This document shows, in pieces, positions 7,478 to 15,612 of a stretch of DNA of 64,000 nt. The stretch's first letter is position 1, and every line of letters starts with the position of its first letter. The DNA comes from Candidatus Manganitrophaceae bacterium (GTDB lineage: Bacteria; Nitrospirota; Nitrospiria; SBBL01; JAADHI01): contig DUAG01000019.1 of assembly GCA_012960925.1 (NCBI GenBank), forward strand, positions 1 through 64,000, given 5' to 3'. The notes beneath the pieces were generated by a model, which saw only the letters and a list, made by a program, of their open reading frames with translations, made no database searches and had not been told where the DNA came from. The position numbers and the translations under genes are program-made.

Positions 7478-8653
7478 ATGTCTCGAAAAGTTTCCATGAA
7501 GTGGGGGGTCTTTCTGGTCCTCTTTTTCCTGTTTTCGGCTTGCACCCCGAAGGATGATCCGCCTTTGCCGGCGGAGGAAGTGGAGGAGCACTTTTCTCCG
7601 GAATCTCTGGTGCGCTTCGGCAAAAATATCATTTTCGGAACAGATCAGCCGGTCTTGAATTCATCTGGGAGGCTTCCGGTCGGGAAGGGACAGTGCGCCT
7701 TCTGTCATCTGTTTGTCGCAAACCAGAAAACGGACCGATGCCCCGATTTAAGAAATGTAGAAGCGAGATCTCATCAACGACCGAAAGAGGATCGGTATCG
7801 GTCCTTCGTCCGGGAATATGCCGATTCTGGAGAGCCAAAGACCGGGATAAGGCCTCATGCCGTGTCTGGAGGAGAGTATCTTATCGAATCACTCTACTGT
7901 CCAAGCTGCTATATGCCGGAGGGTCTGGGTGAAAAAGGGGCCGTCGGTATGAAAAGTCCCATGCCGATTATTACCAACCCGCCTATGGCATTAAGCGATT
8001 ATGAGATTGTTTCTGTTGTGGCCTACCTTCAGGAAAAGGACACCCCGGGAGATTATACTCAAGTGACGGCAAAGCAGGATTGGGAGCACTACTTCGGAAA
8101 GGCGCTCCCTCCACCGGAGGAAGAACCCGCCGGTTTTCCCGGGAATGAGGAGGCGCTTAAAAGGACCGCACTGGTGATGGACACGCCAGATGTGATGATC
8201 GAAAAAATGGGTTGTTTTGTCTGTCATAAGATTCCGAGCGTCTCGATTGCCAGAATAGGTGTGATTGGGCCCTTGCTGATATTAAAAACCACTGCCCAAA
8301 AACGGATCGCGTCTCCAGAATATCAGGAGGCGGTACGCGCCGGGAAGGCGAAGGCGACCACTCCGAAAGAGTATGTACTGGAGTCGATTATGCATCCCGG
8401 CGCTTTTGTGGTAGAGGGTTTTTCGGATGGGATGCCGACGGACTATCCCAAGAAATTTACGGTTGGTGCCTTGGAAAAGCTCGTTGACTTTCTCTTAACC
8501 CTTGACGAAGAACTTGCGATGAAAGAGGAACGTGAGCGATTTGGAGAGGAGGAATTGGAAGAGGAAGAGGAGAGGGATGAAAGAACCGGGTCACCCCGTG
8601 GTGCGAAAGAGGAAAGAGATGAAAGGGCGGGATCACTCCCGGGTCGTCAATGA
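7478..8653 (+). CDS. Lipoprotein c-type cytochrome with one altered heme motif
   Basis: A signal peptide with lipobox (LFFLFSAC) predicts a lipid-anchored protein. Two CxxCH heme sites are seen (CAFCH and CFVCH), each with a later Met candidate ligand (SPMP; DGMP). Between them is CPSCY, a heme-like motif lacking His. The last 40 residues are a charged tail with a duplicated EERDER unit. The ATG at 7478 gives a normal short n-region; ATGs at 7442 and 7463 are also open, the first having AGAGGG upstream but lying inside repeat A2. It overlaps the porin gene by 4 bases (ATGA), so the two products probably act together in electron transfer across or at the outer membrane. Confidence 0.75.
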   Translation: MSRKVSMKWGVFLVLFFLFSACTPKDDPPLPAEEVEEHFSPESLVRFGKNIIFGTDQPVLNSSGRLPVGKGQCAFCHLFVANQKTDRCPDLRNVEARSHQRPKEDRYRSFVREYADSGEPKTGIRPHAVSGGEYLIESLYCPSCYMPEGLGEKGAVGMKSPMPIITNPPMALSDYEIVSVVAYLQEKDTPGDYTQVTAKQDWEHYFGKALPPPEEEPAGFPGNEEALKRTALVMDTPDVMIEKMGCFVCHKIPSVSIARIGVIGPLLILKTTAQKRIASPEYQEAVRAGKAKATTPKEYVLESIMHPGAFVVEGFSDGMPTDYPKKFTVGALEKLVDFLLTLDEELAMKEERERFGEEELEEEEERDERTGSPRGAKEERDERAGSLPGRQ

Positions 8654-9831
8654 TCTTATTTGGAAGGAGTCATGTGGAATATTGGTCACTTTTATTCAAA
8701 AAAAGAAAAGCCGGGTTTGTTCTTTTTTTTACCTTTTGCACCCTCTTCTGTCTTGCATACGTTCCGGGAGCGATTGCGGATGATCCCGGGTTGAGGTTTT
8801 CACTTCGAGGCCTTGAGATCGAGATCGGCGGGGAGTTCGAACTGGAGATCGTTGATTCGGAGGCCGACGGCAGAATCCTTGTCGATAAGCAAGAACCCAA
8901 TCCCTTTCCGAGAATGTCGATTGATAAGTTCGTTATCACCCCGCGCATTCATCTGGAGGCGGGGATTCTCTTGAAGGCCGACCTCGAAGTCGGCACAAAT
9001 GGAAAAATAAAGCTGGATGAGGCCTGGGTAAAGATCCCCGGGCTTCCGTTTAATTCCTGGGTAACAATTGGCCTGGACGATCTTTTCATGAAGCCGGGTC
9101 GGAAAACAGAGTCCTATCCAATTGTCGGCCATGCCTTCTGGCAGGATGAAGACCTCGGCCTTTTTTTTGGAGGAGAGGGCAAAGAATTCTATTGGCGATT
9201 TTCTATCACCAACGGGAGGCGGCTGAAGGACCGCCGGATCTCAGAAGATGAGGTCTTCCCGATCGTGACGGATGACGACGACAATGAGGAAAAGAACAGC
9301 AACAAACAGGTCGGATTCGGGGTGGGAATCGACCATGCCTTCAAAGAAGGACACACGATTAATCTTCTTCCTTTCTACTATCGGTCCAGGCTGAGTGACG
9401 GCGATATCACCTACTTGCAGGGGATTACGAGTTATCCGACGGGAGATCTTCAGAATCGTCAAGAGAGGGTCGGACTCAATCTGGACTATCGCTTAAGGGA
9501 TTTTGCCTTCTTCGGTCAATACATCAAGGGAAAAGACGGGGCGATGGATCGAGACGGCTGGTATGTCCAGCCTTCCTACAAATATTCCCTTGGATACAAT
9601 CGGCTCACTGCTGTAGTATTTCTCCTCCGTTATGAAGACTACAATGTCGATCTGACAAAGAATCCGACCGATTCACGCACCTGGGATCGTCAGGCGACTA
9701 CAGTGGCGCTCATTGCCAGTATCGTCAAAGGAGTCAAGGTTAAAACGGAATACTATTTCAATGATGAGAAGACGGGCGGCCCGGATGTCGACAATAATGA
9801 GTTGTTGGTCCAGCTTGAGATCAAATTCTGA
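8650..9831 (+). CDS. Outer-membrane porin-like beta-barrel (phosphate-selective porin type)
   Basis: 393 residues. It has a hydrophobic signal segment ending near YVPGAIA, then alternating amphipathic strands rich in aromatic and charged residues, acidic loops (for example DDDDNEEKNS) and a C-terminal strand ending in Phe (LEIKF), the usual mark for outer-membrane insertion. The pattern resembles OprO/OprP-like porins. Strand density suggests about 16 strands, though this was not computed. The ATG at 8650 overlaps the cytochrome stop, implying coupled translation. Either a nutrient porin or the barrel of a porin-cytochrome complex fits. Confidence 0.72.
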   Translation: MILFGRSHVEYWSLLFKKRKAGFVLFFTFCTLFCLAYVPGAIADDPGLRFSLRGLEIEIGGEFELEIVDSEADGRILVDKQEPNPFPRMSIDKFVITPRIHLEAGILLKADLEVGTNGKIKLDEAWVKIPGLPFNSWVTIGLDDLFMKPGRKTESYPIVGHAFWQDEDLGLFFGGEGKEFYWRFSITNGRRLKDRRISEDEVFPIVTDDDDNEEKNSNKQVGFGVGIDHAFKEGHTINLLPFYYRSRLSDGDITYLQGITSYPTGDLQNRQERVGLNLDYRLRDFAFFGQYIKGKDGAMDRDGWYVQPSYKYSLGYNRLTAVVFLLRYEDYNVDLTKNPTDSRTWDRQATTVALIASIVKGVKVKTEYYFNDEKTGGPDVDNNELLVQLEIKF

Positions 9832-9855
9832 GCTTTACCTGGATAAATTTACATC

Positions 9856-9884
9856 TTGATTGGAGGAAACGGATTCGTTATAAT
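9856..9884 (+). promoter_or_regulatory. Sigma-70-type promoter for the 93-residue protein gene
   Basis: -35 TTGATT (9856-9861), 17-base spacer, -10 TATAAT (9879-9884). The predicted start near 9891 leaves a leader of about 22 bases containing GAGGGGGAG before the ATG at 9914. Confidence 0.65.
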
Positions 9885-9913
9885 CGGGCGAATCTGAGGG
9901 GGAGCGGCTCGGC

Positions 9914-10195
9914 ATGGTCTATGAGATTCACCATTTGGAAGGTTTTGATCCATTATTAAGGATGTATAGCCGGAATGTGACCGTTGAAGTTGATGAGAAC
10001 GGCTATACGGGGCGTTTCGGCTATGAAGGTCTGAAAGTCCAGTCAAGCGAGTATCCCACTGTCGAAGAGGTCCTGGAGGATATTATCAGGAAACTTCAAA
10101 AGAAAGGATTCACCGAGCTTCGCTCCCGGGTCAATTTTCGTGATGACCGCTACTTGGCCGAGCGAGAACCCTGGATTGATTACAAGGCCTCGTAA
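9914..10195 (+). CDS. Conserved-looking small soluble protein of unknown function
   Basis: 93 residues, ATG with a purine-rich GAGGGGGAG ribosome site and its own promoter, so it is very likely expressed. It has a beta-rich start (MVYEIHHLEGF, NVTVEVDENGYTGRFGY) followed by an amphipathic helix (TVEEVLEDIIRKLQKKGF) and a charged C terminus. The beta-beta-helix pattern is reminiscent of HicB-like folds, but no active-site motif is visible and there is no adjacent toxin gene. I do not recognise the family. The TPR protein gene follows within 60 bases. Confidence 0.6.
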   Translation: MVYEIHHLEGFDPLLRMYSRNVTVEVDENGYTGRFGYEGLKVQSSEYPTVEEVLEDIIRKLQKKGFTELRSRVNFRDDRYLAEREPWIDYKAS

Positions 10196-10252
10196 GAACG
10201 GTCTGCAATGTTTACCTTGTCGCCGCCTGCTTGCCCCCCCCCTTTCCTCAAA

Positions 10253-11440
10253 ATGAAGAGATCAGGAACTAAGTTTAATTTTTTTATCGGCCTCCTTGCA
10301 GGTTTTTTTCTTGTTGTCGGCGTGTTTTGGGTGCAACCTTCCTCTGCTGCAACCTTTGCGGCGGAACGGTTTGAAGAATCAAGTCCTGATCCTCAGACGG
10401 AACTTGTCCGTCTGAGGATCGCTGCCCTCAAGCTTAAACTTCGTCTTGCCAGTGAGAAAAAAAGGGATGTTTCTCCCCTCTCCTCTCTTTTCAAGTTATA
10501 CGATAGAAACAGGTTTAAAGGGGTTGTTGAGGAGATCCGGGCTTTCCCCGAAGAGGAAAGAAGCGCTGCTATTTTCCTTGTCTACGGGAACAGTCTTTTT
10601 TTTCTTGGAAAAAAAGAAGGGGCCGTGGCGGCCTATCAACAGGCCTACCGCCGCGCAAAGAACTCCGGTGAAAAAGCGGCGGCCATGGCAAACTTTGGTC
10701 TCGTTCTATCAACAAAAGGCGCGTGGGAACAAGCCATCGACTGGTTGACGCGTGCTCTGGAAATTGACCGTACAACCGACAATTGGCTGGGACAAGGCAC
10801 GGCCCTTTCCCTTCTGGGTGACTTGTACTATCAGACAGGCGATAGAATAAAGGGCGCTGCCGCCCATATTGAGGCCCTGGAAATCGCGGAGACCATTCCG
10901 ATCCCCTGGCTGGAGGCGCGTCAGTTGACTCTGCTGGCCAATCTCTACATTCTCGACCACACCCTCGATATCGCACAGAAATATCACAGCAAGGCGCTCG
11001 TTCTCTACCGGAAGCTCGATGACCCGCTTGGGGAAGCCCTCTCCCTGGACGGCCTCAGCGTGATAGGTAAGGATCAAAAACGCTTTGATCCCGCCTTGAG
11101 GTCCCAGTCAAGAGCCCTGGACATCTATAAACGCCTGGGTGATCGTCTCTCTCAGGCCAAAGCCCTCATCAACCTAGCCTTAATTTACCGGGAACAAGGC
11201 GCGTTTCAAAAGGCGTTGGGAAGGGCCGGGGAGGCGCTTGAGATCCGGGAGGTTCTGGGGGATACAAACGGAATGGCCCATACGGAAGGGACCATCGGGA
11301 CCATCTATGAGAAGAAGGGGGATTTGGCTGAGGCTGTTCGCCACATGGAAAGCGCGATGGCGCTTTTTAGAAAAACCGGTGCGTCCCAACAGATCCATGC
11401 GGTGGAGCTTCAGATTCAGAGGCTTCGTGACCAGATGTGA
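10253..11440 (+). CDS. Exported tetratricopeptide-repeat protein
   Basis: About 395 residues from the ATG at 10253. That start gives a classic signal peptide: basic MKRSGTK, hydrophobic FFIGLLAGFFLVVGVFW, then SSAA. An upstream ATG at 10208 is also open; neither has a convincing ribosome site. The rest is a run of about seven TPR units with W/L-G-Y/A-F-A-P spacing, for example AAAMANFGLVLSTKGAWEQA and AKALINLALIYREQGAFQKA, and a charged helical stretch before them. TPR proteins are scaffolds, so this one probably organises a periplasmic or envelope assembly; the partner is unknown. A family A end motif lies 10 bases past its stop. Confidence 0.7.
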   Translation: MKRSGTKFNFFIGLLAGFFLVVGVFWVQPSSAATFAAERFEESSPDPQTELVRLRIAALKLKLRLASEKKRDVSPLSSLFKLYDRNRFKGVVEEIRAFPEEERSAAIFLVYGNSLFFLGKKEGAVAAYQQAYRRAKNSGEKAAAMANFGLVLSTKGAWEQAIDWLTRALEIDRTTDNWLGQGTALSLLGDLYYQTGDRIKGAAAHIEALEIAETIPIPWLEARQLTLLANLYILDHTLDIAQKYHSKALVLYRKLDDPLGEALSLDGLSVIGKDQKRFDPALRSQSRALDIYKRLGDRLSQAKALINLALIYREQGAFQKALGRAGEALEIREVLGDTNGMAHTEGTIGTIYEKKGDLAEAVRHMESAMALFRKTGASQQIHAVELQIQRLRDQM

Positions 11441-11450
11441 AAAGGGTAGT

Positions 11451-11465
11451 GTAACGATCCAGCAC
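11451..11465 (+). repeat. Solitary family A end motif (A4)
   Basis: GTAACGATCCAGCAC matches the terminal motif of repeats A1, A2 and A3, and lies 10 bases downstream of the TPR gene stop. No further similarity to the family was seen beyond the motif. Confidence 0.4.
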
Positions 11466-11508
11466 CCCCTCTTTTCTCCTATTTGTGTATTGGGTTTTAA
11501 ATCACCTG

Positions 11509-12354
11509 TTAGACGCGAAGGATTTCTTCCTGGAAGGCCTCATACAAAATCTTGGTGATCCGTCCTGGTTGGCCTGACTCGACGATTTTTCCGTCGAGCC
11601 GGGTGACCGGCAGGACTTCGATTGTGGTTCCTGACAGGAATATTTCATCGGCGGTCGCGAGACGGCGAAGCGTTAAGGTTTTCTCCTGCATGCGGAGTCC
11701 TTGCTTCTTCACGAGTTGAATCACCATGCTCTTTGTAATTCCGGAGAGGATGTGGAGGCCATCGGGAGGAGTGATCACGCTTCGTCCAAAGACTGCAAAG
11801 AGATTGCTCCCCGCGCCCTCCATGACCTTCCCCTCACGAACAAAAATGGCTTCCATGGCATCCGACTTCAATGCGCGTTCCCGTGCCAGGACGTTGGGGA
11901 GCAGGTTCAGGGACTTCACATAGCAGCGGGCCCATCGGGTGTCCGTCACGGTGACAATAGAGACTCCATCGCGCCGCATCTTGTGGGATGGAGTCTTGCA
12001 TTTCCGAAAGGTCATGACGACGGTGGGTCTTACTCGCTTCGGAAAGCGATGGTTTCGCGGGGCCATACCCCGGGTGATCTGAATATAGACCTGCGTCTCG
12101 CTGAACTGGGTTTTTTGACATCCGGACCGGATGATTTTTTCCATCTCACTGAATGAATATGGGATGGCGATCCCGATTGCATCTGCACTGATCTTGAGGC
12201 GAGCGAGATGGGCCTCAACGCGGAAGGGTTGCTTGTGATAGGTCCGAATGACCTCATAGACCCCATCTCCAAACTGGAAACCGCGGTCTTCAATAGAGAT
12301 TGTCGCAGCGGAAAGGGGAGACCACTTTCCATTCACAAAAGCAATGTTGGCCAT
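11509..12354 (-). CDS. dat: D-amino-acid aminotransferase (class IV PLP enzyme)
   Basis: 281 residues, typical length. The catalytic lysine is Lys147 in CYVKSLNLLPNVLA, and QITRGMAPRNHRFP is characteristic of D-alanine aminotransferases rather than branched-chain enzymes. LSGITKSMVI and FLSGTTIEVLPV form the phosphate-binding and C-terminal parts of the fold IV site. It likely interconverts D-Ala, D-Glu and keto acids, supplying D-glutamate or D-alanine for peptidoglycan. ATG start with AAGG nine bases upstream. The methyltransferase gene lies 35 bases upstream on the same strand, so the two may be cotranscribed. Confidence 0.88.
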   Translation of the reverse strand: MANIAFVNGKWSPLSAATISIEDRGFQFGDGVYEVIRTYHKQPFRVEAHLARLKISADAIGIAIPYSFSEMEKIIRSGCQKTQFSETQVYIQITRGMAPRNHRFPKRVRPTVVMTFRKCKTPSHKMRRDGVSIVTVTDTRWARCYVKSLNLLPNVLARERALKSDAMEAIFVREGKVMEGAGSNLFAVFGRSVITPPDGLHILSGITKSMVIQLVKKQGLRMQEKTLTLRRLATADEIFLSGTTIEVLPVTRLDGKIVESGQPGRITKILYEAFQEEILRV

Positions 12355-12389
12355 TTATTGTACCTTTGCTCTTTCGAGTACGGAGGCGT

Positions 12390-13025
12390 TCATTTTTTCT
12401 GCATCCAGACGTGGAAAAAAGCATAAAGCGCCTGTTGTTCTTCTTCGATGTGGAGCTGTCTGAACGACTTTCCAAAGATCGATCGAAAGCTGCCTTTTTT
12501 GAAGAAGCGGTCATAGTGCCCTTTGTGAACCAGCCAGTCCCTTTTCCTTTTTTCATTCGGGTGATGTTTAAATCGGATGGAAAAACAGGAGAGGAGAAAG
12601 TACCCGCCGGGTTTCAGGAGGGAGAGGACGGTTTTGAGATAGAATGCCGTATCCCCTTTACGAACGTGATGAAAACAGCCGTAGTCGATCAAGAGGTCAA
12701 AGCTGTTTGGAGTAAGGGGGAGACGGAAGAGATCTCCTTGGATCCAATGAAGACGAGAGCGGCTCTTTTGGCATAAACGGCTTGCGCGCGCGAGGGCCTG
12801 GGCCTGGTAATCCAGGCCGATAGTCTGATAGCCGGCACTCGCAAAAAGGGCGGCGTGTCTCCCTTCCCCGCATCCCAGATCCAGGACGCGGCCTGTTTTT
12901 TTCTCTTTTTTAAATTGTTTTAAAAACCGGACGACAGGTTCTGAGGGTCCTTCAACCGGCCAGCCATGGTCCCCGGTCCGGTAGGCTTCTTCAAAGTATT
13001 TCTTCTGTGACGGATAGATTCCCAT
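12390..13025 (-). CDS. Class I SAM-dependent methyltransferase (TehB-like)
   Basis: 211 residues. Motif I RVLDLGCGEGRHAALFASAG (about 46-65) binds S-adenosylmethionine; an acidic residue follows at the end of strand 2 (IGLDYQ). WIQGDLFRLPL and FDLLIDYGCFHHV are the post-I and motif II/III regions, and LLKPGGYFLLSCFS completes the fold. The size and motif spelling resemble TehB/thiopurine-type small-molecule methyltransferases, but substrate specificity is not readable. Probably cotranscribed with dat. Confidence 0.75.
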   Translation of the reverse strand: MGIYPSQKKYFEEAYRTGDHGWPVEGPSEPVVRFLKQFKKEKKTGRVLDLGCGEGRHAALFASAGYQTIGLDYQAQALARASRLCQKSRSRLHWIQGDLFRLPLTPNSFDLLIDYGCFHHVRKGDTAFYLKTVLSLLKPGGYFLLSCFSIRFKHHPNEKRKRDWLVHKGHYDRFFKKGSFRSIFGKSFRQLHIEEEQQALYAFFHVWMQKK

Positions 13026-13117
13026 AATAATTGAGACAAGTTATCATATTCCGAATGGGGCTTCAAGGAGTAGGGGCGTCCGAATTGTGACACTCTTCCA
13101 TAGGGTCGCAGGTAAGG

Positions 13118-13303
13118 CCCTAATTCCGCGATTGCGGAATTAGAAACCGCCGATGGCTGGCGCGAGACCCATTCGCCTGATGTTATCGGCCAACGGACGC
13201 CTCACCGTACGGGTGAGTACGCTTCGGTTGTCCTTATGGCCTCTGGCCTTGTCTTTCAGGCGACTTGACGGTTTGCCCCAAGATCAATCGCTGATCTTGG
13301 GGC
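13118..13303 (+). repeat. Repeat family B, copy B1
   Basis: About 185 bp with three inverted repeats: TAATTCCGC-gatt-GCGGAATTA near 13121, CTCACCGTACGGGTGAG in the middle, and CCCCAAGATCA-atcgc-TGATCTTGGGG near 13276-13302. It aligns with B2 (15118-15292) and split copy B3. It carries an extra GGCTGGCGCGAGACCCATTC (13155-13174) absent from B2 and B3 but near-identical to an insert in repeat A2. It occupies most of the gap before rlmN. Confidence 0.75.
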
Positions 13304-13351
13304 AGGGCCATCGCTTGCGTGGATGGAAATCGGTGTGCTAAGTTTAGCCCT

Positions 13352-14410
13352 ATGAAAAAGACTAATCTTCTTGCGTTGGGTTTCCAGGAGGTCGAGGCCT
13401 TCGTTGCCCGGCTTGGGTGGAAGCGCTACCGAGCGAAACAGATCCTGGCATGGATTTATGAGCGGCACGCGGCCGGTTTTGAAGAGATGACGGATCTTTC
13501 GAAGGAAGATCGCCTTCTTCTCGATTCGCGGGCAGAACTCAGCCATCTGGAGATTGTAACCCGGCTCAGGTCCGTCGATGGAACAGAAAAATTTCTTTTT
13601 CGGCTGAAAGATGGTCGGGAGATCGAATCAGTCCTGATTCCGGATGAGGAGCGCCTGACCATCTGTATCTCTTCGCAGGCCGGATGTACATTGGACTGCA
13701 CCTTCTGCCTCACGGCACAAGAGGGTCTGAAAAGAAACCTCAAGGCCGATGAGATTGTGAATCAGGTGCTGACCATTCAGAGCCTTCTCCCTGAAGGAAA
13801 ACGGGTGACCAATATTGTCTTGATGGGGATGGGAGAACCGCTTGCGAATCTTCCGCAGGTGACAGAGGCCGTCATCAAGATGATCTCGCCCATCGGGCTG
13901 GGCCTTTCCCCCCGTCGGGTGACGATATCGACGGCGGGGCTCGTGCCCCAGATTCTCGCGCTGTGGAAGGGGCCGGTACCGGTCAACCTATCTATCTCAT
14001 TAAACGCAACCACCAACGTGCTCAGGGATCAGATCATGCCGAAGATCAACCGGCTTTATCCTCTTGAAAAACTGATGTCCGTCTGCAGATCTTTCCCGCT
14101 TCCATCACGACGGCGCATCACCTTTGAATATGTCCTTTTCTCCGGAATCAATGATTCGCTCGAAGATGCAGGGCGGCTGATTCAACTGACAAAAGGCATC
14201 AGATGCAAGATCAATCTGATCCCCTATAACCCTTATCCCGGTTCACCCTACCGCCGGACGCCCGATGATCAGATGCTGAAGTTCCAGAATCTTCTCCTCA
14301 AGGCCCGCCTGACAACGACCATCCGAAAAAGCCGGGGGGGAGATATTCTGGCCGCTTGCGGCCAACTGAGCGGCCTCTCCCAAGATCGATTACGGATGAC
14401 ACCGGATTAA
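13352..14410 (+). CDS. rlmN: 23S rRNA (adenine-C2) / tRNA methyltransferase RlmN
   Basis: Radical SAM enzyme that methylates C2 of A2503 in 23S rRNA and A37 in some tRNAs, improving translational accuracy. 352 residues from the ATG at 13352. The 4Fe-4S motif CxxxCxxC is C112-C116-C119 in GCTLDCTFCLTAQEG. MGMGEPL binds SAM, and the C-terminal catalytic cysteine lies in GGDILAACGQL, with its partner cysteine in the N-terminal part. An in-frame ATG at 13319 would add 11 residues lacking family similarity. The last 4 bases overlap the convergent Spy-like gene. Confidence 0.93.
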   Translation: MKKTNLLALGFQEVEAFVARLGWKRYRAKQILAWIYERHAAGFEEMTDLSKEDRLLLDSRAELSHLEIVTRLRSVDGTEKFLFRLKDGREIESVLIPDEERLTICISSQAGCTLDCTFCLTAQEGLKRNLKADEIVNQVLTIQSLLPEGKRVTNIVLMGMGEPLANLPQVTEAVIKMISPIGLGLSPRRVTISTAGLVPQILALWKGPVPVNLSISLNATTNVLRDQIMPKINRLYPLEKLMSVCRSFPLPSRRRITFEYVLFSGINDSLEDAGRLIQLTKGIRCKINLIPYNPYPGSPYRRTPDDQMLKFQNLLLKARLTTTIRKSRGGDILAACGQLSGLSQDRLRMTPD

Positions 14411-15012
14411 TCATATTCATCCGATTCGCCAAATCCGTGTCTTTTTCCTTTTCGGCTGTGAGGGCCTTTTCCGGAACGCCCATGACGACCGGACATGCCC
14501 TGACGTCTCCCTCTCATCTGGTGAGCGATCCCAATCATGAATTTTTTGAATTGATCTTTAGACAAGAATCCTTTTGCTTTTGCTAGGGAGCGGACCCGAA
14601 TCATGACGAGGGCCGTTGCCACGGCCTCCTTTGCCTTCACCCTTTTCTCAATATCGGACAAAACAAACTTGTCATCAGAGAGCGCCTCTTCCAACTCAAT
14701 TCGGGCGATCTTAAGATGCGCATTTTTCAGGATCACGTCCTTGCGGTAGTCGCGAAACAGATCGCGCATCTTCCGGGTCTGTGTGTCGTCAAGGTGGAGT
14801 GATTCTTTCATTCCTTGAATGGAGAAAGGAGAGTGTCTTTTTCCCCGCTCGCTCGTTCCCCCTCTAAAGCGCCGGTGGGCGTCTTCCACCCTTTCTCCTG
14901 ATCCCTCTCTCCCTGGATGCGGACTCCTTTCTTGGGACAAAACTACCGTATTTGTTGAAAAAAAGAACGCAATCAAGAACAGAACTGGCATGTAAAACTT
15001 CCATTTTTTCAT
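14407..15012 (-). CDS. Spy/CpxP-like periplasmic protein
   Basis: 201 residues with an N-terminal signal peptide (KKWKFYMPVLFLIAFFFSTN). The mature part is all helical and highly basic: LHLDDTQTRKMRDLFRDYRKDVI corresponds to the first LTxxQ-type helix of the Spy/CpxP/ZraP group, and LSKDQFKKFM to the second. The helix between them carries many acidic and lysine residues. The C-terminal 35 residues (Gly, His, Arg, Lys-rich) could bind metal or polyanions. Such proteins are periplasmic chaperones or metal-stress sensors; the sequence does not decide between these. Convergent with rlmN, overlapping by 4 bases. Confidence 0.6.
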   Translation of the reverse strand: MKKWKFYMPVLFLIAFFFSTNTVVLSQERSPHPGREGSGERVEDAHRRFRGGTSERGKRHSPFSIQGMKESLHLDDTQTRKMRDLFRDYRKDVILKNAHLKIARIELEEALSDDKFVLSDIEKRVKAKEAVATALVMIRVRSLAKAKGFLSKDQFKKFMIGIAHQMRGRRQGMSGRHGRSGKGPHSRKGKRHGFGESDEYD

Positions 15013-15117
15013 CGCTTCCCTCCCCCTTGTTTATTGTTACTTCCTACACCCTATCACAACTATAGACAAAAAGGGCGAGGCGCTCAACTTGACCTGGAGT
15101 TACCCTTGAATTTAATC

Positions 15118-15292
15118 CCTAATTCCGAGATTTCGGAATTAGAAACCGCCGATTCGCCTAAAATTACTGCGTTATCGGCCAGCGGACTTCTCACCGTACA
15201 GGTGAGTACGCCTCGCTCGCCCTTATGGTCTCTGGCCTTGTCTTTCAGGCGACTTATGCGCTTTCCCCCAAGATTCAATCTCCGATCTTGGG
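15118..15292 (+). repeat. Repeat family B, copy B2
   Basis: About 175 bp aligned with B1. Hairpin 1 is TAATTCCGA-gatt-TCGGAATTA, where the B1 C-G pair has become A-T on both sides, a compensatory change. Hairpin 3 is CCCAAGATTC...CGATCTTGGG with its innermost pairs weakened. The shared core includes CTCTGGCCTTGTCTTTCAGG. It lies between the divergent Spy-like and zinc-ribbon genes. Confidence 0.75.
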
Positions 15293-15339
15293 TTAATAGA
15301 GTTTGACATGACCTATTTTTAATCATATGATACGGCCCC

Positions 15340-15612
15340 ATGTCTGACCACCTTGAAAAACGGATAGACCGACTTGAATCGGAAGTCCTTCAGTTAAAGG
15401 ATCAGTTCCAGGGCCTCCAGTCGGAGGTTAATCTTTTCCTTAAGCGGTATCTTACTGCCTGTCCTGTCTGTAAAAAGGAGTTCGACCTCCTGGTCAACCA
15501 CTACAGCATCGGCCTCTTTGATAATCTTGTCTATGTGAAATGCCCCCATTGCAATAAATCAATGCCCGTGATTGATACAGAAGGGGGAGGCGTAGGGGTT
15601 GTTTCGGAGTAG
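15340..15612 (+). CDS. Small coiled-coil protein with a zinc ribbon
   Basis: 90 residues. An N-terminal heptad-patterned helix (LEKRIDRLESEVLQLKDQFQ) is followed by a CPVC...CPHC four-cysteine pair set about 31 residues apart, a typical zinc-ribbon spacing. The short glycine-rich tail ends in VVSE. It may dimerise through the helix and bind nucleic acid or protein through the ribbon. I do not recognise a named family. It stands alone between repeat B2 and the regulatory region of the PCP_red locus. Confidence 0.6.
   Translation: MSDHLEKRIDRLESEVLQLKDQFQGLQSEVNLFLKRYLTACPVCKKEFDLLVNHYSIGLFDNLVYVKCPHCNKSMPVIDTEGGGVGVVSE

Noticed and set aside
13153-13341. Small plus-strand open frame over repeat B1
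   Set aside because: It shares its sequence with an open frame over B2 only because both cross the same hairpin repeat; no ribosome site and no protein-like conservation.
15034-15306. 90-codon open frame over repeat B2
   Set aside because: Explained by the repeat; reads through hairpins and lacks a ribosome site.
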